DNA from: Mercurialis annua
Lineage: Eukaryota > Streptophyta > Magnoliopsida > Malpighiales > Euphorbiaceae
Length of the DNA: 64,000 nt
Assembly (NCBI RefSeq): GCF_937616625.2
Contig: NC_065577.1
Span: 27,665,501-27,729,500 of the forward strand
Direction: 5' to 3'
Shown here: positions 57,051-64,000 of the stretch, in pieces
Layout: every line of letters starts with the position of its first letter
Position numbering within the stretch: position 1 is the stretch's first letter
Made by a program: the position numbers and the translations under genes
Notes under the pieces: model-generated
What the model was told of the DNA's origin: nothing
Databases searched by the model: none
What the model saw: the letters and a program-made list of their open reading frames with translations, nothing else

Positions 57051-58034
57051 GATGTTTTCCGGGGTTTCCGGACCATTTCCGAAGCTCCAAAACTCCCAAA
57101 ACTCATACCAATTCATACCCAATTCAAATAAACATATTGTACACACTTTTTCACTTCGAAATCAACCCTAAACGCTCCAAAACGTCGAATTCGTGGTAAA
57201 AAAGTGTAACTCGCCTTGTTTTGATGTTTGGGGGAGGTAGAGGCTTGAATTCCGAAGAGATCGAAGCAAAAATCGTCTGAAACGGACGTCAAAGGGAGAA
57301 ACGGCGAGCGAACGACAGTATCGATCGATGAAAGTGCAAAGCTTCTGGATTTCTTCTCCTTTCTCTGATCTTATTTCTCTCTTTTAAATGAATCCTTTAT
57401 ATATATATCATGGCTAAAGGCATCTTTGATCCTTGTTCTATTCTTTTGTTACAACTTATCCTTCAAACTTTTCTTTCGTTCAATTTAGTCCATAACTAAA
57501 TCAATTAACTCTTTAATCATAACTTATACGTATTATTTATATCCGATAAACAATATAAATCCAAATATTAATATTTTCCTTCGAGACGTAGTGGCTAAAT
57601 TACCACTTTAATCCCTGAACATCATTTTGTGACTTTTTTTGACATTTTTCCTTTTAATTCCAATTCCAACTTTCCAGCTAGGATACAATATTAAATATTT
57701 CATCGTTAACTTCTTGAAACTGACCTACTTAGATTTGTATTCACTTTAATTTCTCGGAAATCCTTCCAATATTGCCACTCTGACAACTCAAAACTGGACA
57801 CGTGGTCCAACTAGATAATTAAATCTTTTGGGGTATTACTAATATTCTTTCACTTTACATTATTTAATTATTTGTTTTCAACATCAAATCAAATTAACAG
57901 AACGGTTAACTTACAAAAGTTAAATTAAATAACAATTTAAAGAGTTCGTCCTTTGTGGATTCGACCTCGGAACACTTCGAGTATTACTTGCTACAATTGA
58001 TTTTATACACTTGCAGAATTAACTGATCAGTGGG

Positions 58035-60065
58035 TATTAAGTCATCTTGCATGCACAAAGCCTAAAACGAATGTTTATGTGAGATTGATTTTATTTTGGT
58101 CATCTTAAATGCACATACAACCTTTTCATTACATTTTCATGACAGTCTTATGATTTTTAAGTGATTTGTTGGACTTGCTGGATTTAATGCTAAATTGACG
58201 TGGTTAAATTTATTAGCATGTTAATATTGGATATGGACATGATTGCAAAGCGCATAAACATTGCAAGCACACACAAGGGCAGTTGATATACATATAAGGT
58301 TAGGAATACTTTTTAACCTTGTAAAAACGGAATGTCTAGCACTCGTCTGTCGTCTTGCAGTTTGTGTGATCGGAATTTGAACTTAGTCAAAACACGGAAG
58401 TTCTTCATATCGTCGATACGATCCACTAGTTCAATCCAGGGTCGATTCTAAGTACAAACAAACCCGAAATAGCTTATGGAAATTTCTGGTCTTCGGCGGG
58501 CTTGGTCTGGACCCGGTTGGCATGGCAGGTTACAAAAAATGGCTTTTAAGCCCGAAATACATTAGGTCTTGTATTGTAATACAGAATAAGATCTTACAAC
58601 TAATTATAAAACTGCGAGCTCAAACGGGGCCCAAGTTCGAGGTCAAACAAGCCCAAAAACACAAAAATACAACTGGAAACGACTGGCTCGCGGGAGTGGT
58701 GATGGAGCCACTATGAGTGGCGGCGGCGCCATCACGACTGGCTCGCGGAAGTTCATCGTTTGGTTCGATTTTATGCAAAAAAAAAAACATAAAAACGAGC
58801 AGAAAACATGTAGGGAAACGTCCGAAGATGAATATATTTAAAGTATGCATCCAATAACAGCAAAAACACATCCTAAACATGTTTCTAAACTCAAAGTCAT
58901 GTCAATCATGGCAAAAACACAACTATGGCAAACAATGACAGTTTGAGTCCTAATCATGCGTTCTAAGCATAAGAATTGAATAGAATTAACATACAACGAT
59001 TAAAAATGGTGTAAACAACCTATAAACATGTTTCTAAGTCAATTTCATGGTAGTCATGACAAACGATCAAGGACATATCAATTATGGCAAAAAAACATTA
59101 AAATAGACTAAACATGCATCTTAGCTCATATAATTTAACAAACATGACATATATGAAATAAAAGATGATAGGAGATAATAAGAGATGATATTGGGTCCTC
59201 AAAAGTACCGTTATGAGTCCTTGGCTCGTTTTCTAGCAATTCAAATATAGAATCCAGCTTAGGATCGTTGCGCCACAGTGCGTTCTTGACCATTGAAGCG
59301 TATTTAGCTTGTTTGATTGACTGGTGTGTGTATGTGGAGGTGTGGTTCGGCCCAAGCTTGATATATTTTAGGGTGTATGTATGATTTTCTATACGTATTG
59401 GTACCGCCTCTGGCCAGGTGAATTAAGGTGTCTATTTATAGAGGTTAAGTTAGACCTAGGGCTAGATAAAGTCTAAGTTGTATTAGGAGTCTATAAGAGA
59501 GTGTTAGAGTTGAATGGGAAGCGTGCACGTGAGTAAATGTGTGAATGTAGAAGTCTAATTAGGATAATTACAACTTAAATTCGTATTAATCATTAAACGG
59601 AGTTATAATTATGGCTAAATAGCCTATTTGGTGCCTAAAAGTGTCAAAAAAGGCTTTTAGGACCCTAACGGTTTGGGTACGGTCAATTTAGTCCGCCAAA
59701 CTTGCAAATAGGTCCATAAACTTCTAAGATATTGTAATTAGTCTAATTTCTTAGACTTAGATCGCAATCACTTTGGATTTTTATAGGCTATTCACGGGTA
59801 ATTATATTTTAATCCTCCATGTTTTCAATTTTGCACTGATCTAGCCCGCTTGAATTCAGACATATAGATTGCAAGCTTGTCACCCGGACGAGTTTCTCTG
59901 GAAATCATCATTGGACGCTTCAGTCCCTTATCACTTTTACCTGTCCAGAAAAAGAGTGTCTACAGAAAACAAAAAAAAAAGTTAAACACTCAATATAATG
60001 TTTAAGCAATAATTAATTATAAATTAAAGGGATAATGTCATAGAAATTCACCAACTTTACACGTT
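58035..60065. other. repeat-like intergenic stretch, no gene seen
   Basis: No supported gene. 59600-59960 contains text typical of transposon remnants (AATTTAGTCCGCC, CACTGATCTAGCCC), but I could not define ends or a TSD. Confidence 0.5.
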
Positions 60066-61479
60066 TTCTCAATTTGGAGCGTTTTGGGGCTTGCAAAAGA
60101 AACAAATTGGCATGAGTAGGATTTCTCTTTAAAGGAGGTAAAAAAATCATGAAGGGCGAGAAATTCTCTTGAAGAAAGGTCGAAGAAGGATTTTACTATT
60201 GAAGTCCACCAGCTCGTGAATTCTAGGGTACAACCAGGAGAAAGGCTAGAGCGAGACAGGTCAGAAACTGGGGGGTAAGATTTATTTAGGCGAGTCAGGT
60301 ATTAAAGTTTCCTAAAGTTTTCAAAGAAGGTTTATGAGTCCTGCAATTATTGAATGGGGTCAATAAAGGACTAGGGAGACCTTAACAAAGTCCGGGATAT
60401 GTAGTTAGGGCAGAGGCCTCGATACCACTTCGGTCATACTCTAGCCCGACGACCAGGTTGTGGGATTTCAAAGCACTACCTCAGTAAAGGCCCCCAAGTT
60501 AAAGTCTATTATCGGCCCTCGTTTCTTCAGTATCTTCGCCTTCCTATCAGAACAAAAGCCAAGAGGTTGGATACCCCAATCTTAAAGCCGAGTAGAACAA
60601 CGCAGGTAATCTGTAAGAATTGTTGTTGAACACCTCCACGACGTCTAGGATGTGAGGAAGAGGAGTTCCAGCCGAGATTAGAGAAAACCCATAATATTCG
60701 GCCTTGGTGGGAGGGCCAACCTCAAATAGCTATAGGAAGTACAGGCTAGCCATAGTTGAACAATCTAGAGAGGACCACTTAGGCATTTGAAAGACCTTTG
60801 AGGGCCGAAGGGGGAAATTTCATTCAATGCATGGTAAAGGTGAGCCAACATGAATCTGCCCAAGTTGCAGCATCTTCCTTCGGCAAAGACTGAGGCGAAC
60901 AAGAAACAATTTTGGGTTACCCCGAAACAAGCAGTGCACAAGATATAATTCTCCATGAAGAAGGCGAGGACATGTTCTTGGTAGCTCGGAATACTATTGT
61001 CTTCGCCCATAAAAAGTTTGATGAAAGGACCATAGCTCCGTTGCGCCTTGGTCAGGGAAAATTCAGGAATATCGGCATCAATGTTAGGAGTAATCCTCTC
61101 ACTGCTTATATGTATATTGAGTAGCAAAGCCAAGTCAAGTAGGGTGATCGTCATTGGGCCGAACTTAAAGCTAAAGCAGTTTATGATACTTAACCAGTAT
61201 ATCGATGTGCCCATAATGTAGTGCTTCGCGATAGGTCTGCTAGCTTTGCAGAGATGGATCAACTCGTATATGCCGATGTCATTCCAAAGTTTGCTGAAGT
61301 GAGGTTGAAGTCTATTTGCCCAGTCTTGGAATCTAGTGTGTTCAATCGGCCAGTTTTTTTAAAAAAAGTGGTGTTAACCCAGATGAACGAATGACGGGGA
61401 AGAGTGAAGTGTGGTAAATCTTCCTCATAAAAAGAAGAGGTTGTTTTGCAAAGTTGGCTGGGTAAAGTAAGGACATGAC
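60066..61479 (-). pseudogene. eroded plant mobile domain gene copy
   Basis: It is collinear with about 46690-48100, the first exon of the antisense gene in the Tat element. The best part (60765-61262) reads [19 protein letters not shown] and KAQRSYGPFIKLFMGED. Frameshifts break the rest, and neither end of the gene is present. No gag or pol is nearby. It abuts an unrelated LTR start at 61480, so it is a fragment of an older, related Tat element or of a dispersed PMD gene. Confidence 0.85.
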
Positions 61480-62187
61480 TGTAATACCCTAAATATTTAA
61501 AATAAAAAATATCGTGCCACGTGTCGTAAGTTCTGACAAATTAAATTAAGATGGATTTAATTTAATAAAATCAGGAATTTAGAATAATTTATATTAAGCA
61601 ATTTAGCGGGATTTAAGGAAATAACTTAAGAAATTAATATAAAATAAATTATAAATCCCGAGATAATAATTATTTCGCCAAAATCCGCAAAATATTTTAT
61701 AGTATTAATGGTAAAAATTTCGAGTCAATTGGAGATTGTTTAAAATTTGGACGCGGATAAATTTTTGGACTAAATTTCAACTTTTGAAAAGTTTAAGGAC
61801 CAAAGTGAATTTTAGCCATTATATATATAAGATCAAATTATGAAATGAAGAATCCAGAACCATCAAACCCATTCTTCTTCCTTTTCATTATCTGTAACAT
61901 CGTTTCTTCGCTCGATCTCCGTTTGTAGTTCGTTTTCGACGTTCTTTAGCTCGATTTGATCGTTTTTCGACAGGTAATCACGGTAAGAACGTCATTTTAC
62001 TGCTTAATTGAATCTATTGGAAGGAATATTTGAGTTAAAGATTGAGGGTTTTGAGCGGTTTTATCGTTTTAGCAATTTTGGACTCGAATTCGACGTTTTA
62101 AGCTTAAATCTTGCACCTTTGATGTTATTAAGCATTAACAGATCGATTTGGAAAGTTTTAGCACGTCGGAATTGGCCTGGGGAGTGA

Positions 62188-62310
62188 ACCCCGGGGCTGC
62201 ACATCGGCAACCAACAGGCTGCACATCGGCAGCCAACAGGCTGCACGAACATGCAGCAAGTGCTGCGCGATCGTGCATCACAGCAACTGCACGAACGTGC
62301 AGTCCTTCAC
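62188..62310. repeat. GC-rich palindromic block in the right-hand LTR
   Basis: GGCTGCACATCGGCA is repeated, followed by GCACGAACATGCAGC and CTGCACGAACGTGCAG, which are inverted repeats. The sequence differs again from the other family members. Confidence 0.8.
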
Positions 62311-62974
62311 CGAAGGGAATCTTCGATACGGAAACTTGATTTCAGACAATTTCAAATCGCGTAATCTGTCGTTATTCGATTGAATTTCAAAATGTAAACT
62401 AGGACGTTTAAAAAAAGAAATGTGATTAAGAGATTATCAAAGTTAAGAGTCGTATTTGGAATACGATTGTGTTAACCTAAGTTTATAACTTAGGATTTTA
62501 GTACTAAGTTTACGTTTATGAATTAAACGTACATATGATTTGAATAGGAAATGGATGTATCGACGAGCTACTAGACCGACGAGCTGGAGTAGCTAATGAA
62601 TCAAACGACGCATGGAACTTACGTTCGTGGAATTGCGATAATGCAGTCTTGGATAGCGGTTTTTGTGAGTTGCAATTTACTTTTGCGTATTATTATAAAA
62701 GCTAATTCCTTATATTATCAAATACATCACATTTATGTGACTTGCTCATATAAGATACTGCTATGTTTGATTGATTTGATTATATGAATGATGTTTTATT
62801 CATTGCTTTGAATATATGAATCTAGTATGTGATATGAAGAAACTAACTACCTATTGGGTGTCAATAAGCTGTGTGATCACCAGTACTTGAGTCAGTCTAG
62901 CTTGTCAAGATCGTTTGTGAAATTACGAATACATATGATATGAATATGAAAGTTGAGTATGTGAAAGATAGATA

Positions 62975-63150
62975 CGAGGTTTAACTCGGTGGAACTATCT
63001 CGGGACCCATATCTAGTGGGTTGAACTCGGTGGAACTATCTCGGGACCCACAACTTGGGATTAAGCAGTGGCATGAGTTGAACTTGGTTGAACTATCCTG
63101 GGACTATGCCACGTGGTCGCGGTTGAACTCGGTTGAACTATCTCGGGACT
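62975..63150. repeat. tandem GAACTCGGTTGAACTATCTC motif
   Basis: Four copies at about 40-60 bp spacing. They are the reverse complement of the array at 15826-16220. Confidence 0.85.
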
Positions 63151-63700
63151 AGACCACTCAGACTAAGATGATTCAAAATGATTACGATGTGATACAAATA
63201 AGACGAGTTAGGAGTTTAAGATTAAGGTTTCGATTGGATCTATCAATTGAGAATGTTGTGCTGTTTTCTTATATCATGTATTGAGTTATATATGTTTGAG
63301 TATGCGATGTTATATTTTTATAATACCATTAGTAATTTGCATACCTCAGTATTTTCCAAAATACTGACCCCCTCACTCTGATGTTTTTCAGGTAGACAGA
63401 GTCGGATCAGACAAACCATCTTCGTTGTGCCAGAAGTCGATTAACTTGCACAGAGTATGAGTTCCTAGAGCAGCAGTACTCAGTAGGTGTCAACATAAGA
63501 TTTGTGATTTGATTTCAAACAGTTTATTTTGAATGTAAACTCTAATATAATATTTAACTATCTATAATTGCATTATCTAAAAGAGTTCTCTGAAAATGTT
63601 TTATATTATAATAATATATTTTATTTGCGAAAAATTATTGTAACTTTAGGCTTCCTACGGGTCTTGGAGCTACCACTCCCATTCCCTAGCGTCGGTCGCG

Positions 63701-64000
63701 TGTAATACCCCAAAATATTTAAGTACTTAATTGGACCATGTGTCCAGTTCTGATTCGCCAGGGTGGCGATATCGGAAATAATTCCCAAGAAATTAAAGTA
63801 AATAAGCCTTTAGTAGGTCGGTCTTGGGAAAGTAATTATGCGGAATTTAATATCATATTCCAATTTTAAAGTTGGAATTTGATTTAAAAAGAAAAATGTC
63901 AAGAAAAGTCCCAAACTAGAGTTCAGGGACTAAAGTGGTAATTTAATCAGTTAAGTCCCGAAAAAGGGAAATTATTTCGCCAAGGTCCGCGAAATGTTTT
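63701..64000 (+). mobile_element. start of another LTR of the same family
   Basis: It starts TGTAATACCCCAAAATATTT directly after the truncated LTR and matches the reverse complement of the right end of the element B LTR (22850-23148). It runs off the window. Confidence 0.85.

Larger units (their letters stand above)
55306..57840 (-). mobile_element. solo LTR of the TGTAATACCCC family, nested
   Basis: It runs from TGTCACGGCC to GGGGTATTACT (one base from the expected TATTACA), flanked by TSD AATAT at 55301-55305 and 57841-57845. It is 2535 bp, the same size and text order as the LTRs of elements A and B. It contains the conserved core (55851-55885) and a GC-rich palindromic block (about 56897-57050). 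Confidence 0.88.
53753..58029 (+). mobile_element. solo LTR with a nested solo LTR inside
   Basis: It starts TGATAAGCCTC and ends GAATTAACTGATCA, flanked by a perfect 5-bp TSD GTGGG (53748-53752 and 58030-58034). Without the nested insertion (55306-57840 plus one TSD copy) it is 1737 bp. There is no internal region, so it is a solo LTR left by recombination. Family is uncertain, possibly Athila-like; orientation is inferred from the 3'-end text (GTCCTTTGTGGATTCGACC). It contains a TATAAATAGG near 54653. Confidence 0.85.
61480..63700 (+). mobile_element. LTR of the TGTAATACCCC family, right end missing
   Basis: It starts TGTAATACCCTAAATA and carries the family features in plus orientation: GC-rich palindromic block (62188-62310), four tandem GAACTCGGTTGAACTATCTC motifs (62975-63150) and the conserved core (63344-63380). 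It ends at CTAGCGTCGGTCGCG, where another LTR begins, and so lacks the usual last 20 or so bases. Confidence 0.8.

Noticed and set aside
1..64000. tRNA, rRNA, snRNA or microRNA genes
   Set aside because: None was recognised by eye. The tRNA-like matches are retroelement primer-binding sites only. A dedicated covariance-model scan was not possible.

Overview
This is plant nuclear DNA, almost certainly from a eudicot. It is AT-rich, has spliced genes with GT-AG introns, and is mostly plant LTR retrotransposons, Mutator-like and hAT-like non-autonomous DNA elements and a LINE. I cannot name the species from the sequence.

Layout. 1-24430 is a stack of nested or broken LTR elements. Most belong to one superfamily of Ty3/gypsy elements whose LTRs run TGTAATACCCC...CACGACA and whose primer-binding site is TGGTATCAGAGCA: element A (minus, past the left edge to 7657), a gag-only element D (plus, about 10595-14285), element C (minus, about 14286-18874) and element B (minus, 18875-23148). 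A Copia-like 3' end follows (23149-24430). 25171-26334 is a Mutator-like element with a 9-bp target-site duplication (TSD). 27001-29042 is a 5'-truncated, inactivated LINE on the minus strand.

The one apparently intact host gene is an LRR-malectin receptor-like kinase (LRR-VIII-2 type) at 30108-49762 on the plus strand. I resolve 24 exons that stay in frame throughout, giving about 963 residues. Its introns hold a hAT-like element (32537-33043), a Mutator-like element with an array of perfect palindromes (33357-34474) and a very young 11.8-kb Ty3/gypsy Tat-type retrotransposon (37282-49119; TSD CATAT; the two 478-bp LTRs differ at 2 sites). The Tat element has a gag-protease ORF, a pol ORF joined to it by an ATGA overlap, and, antisense to both, a spliced plant-mobile-domain gene (44992-48227) with its own candidate TATA box and 5'-UTR intron.

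Downstream lie a PPR pseudogene (50511-52060, minus), a solo LTR (53753-58029; TSD GTGGG) that itself contains a second solo LTR (55306-57840; TSD AATAT), an eroded second copy of the plant-mobile-domain gene (60066-61479, minus) and two head-to-tail LTRs running off the right edge (61480-64000).

The observations most worth following up are the spliced antisense gene in the Tat element, the palindrome array in the intronic Mutator-like element, and the GC-rich palindromic block that sits at an equivalent place in several LTRs but has a different sequence in each. Boundaries and reading frames were worked out by eye. Family names are assigned from motifs, not from database searches.
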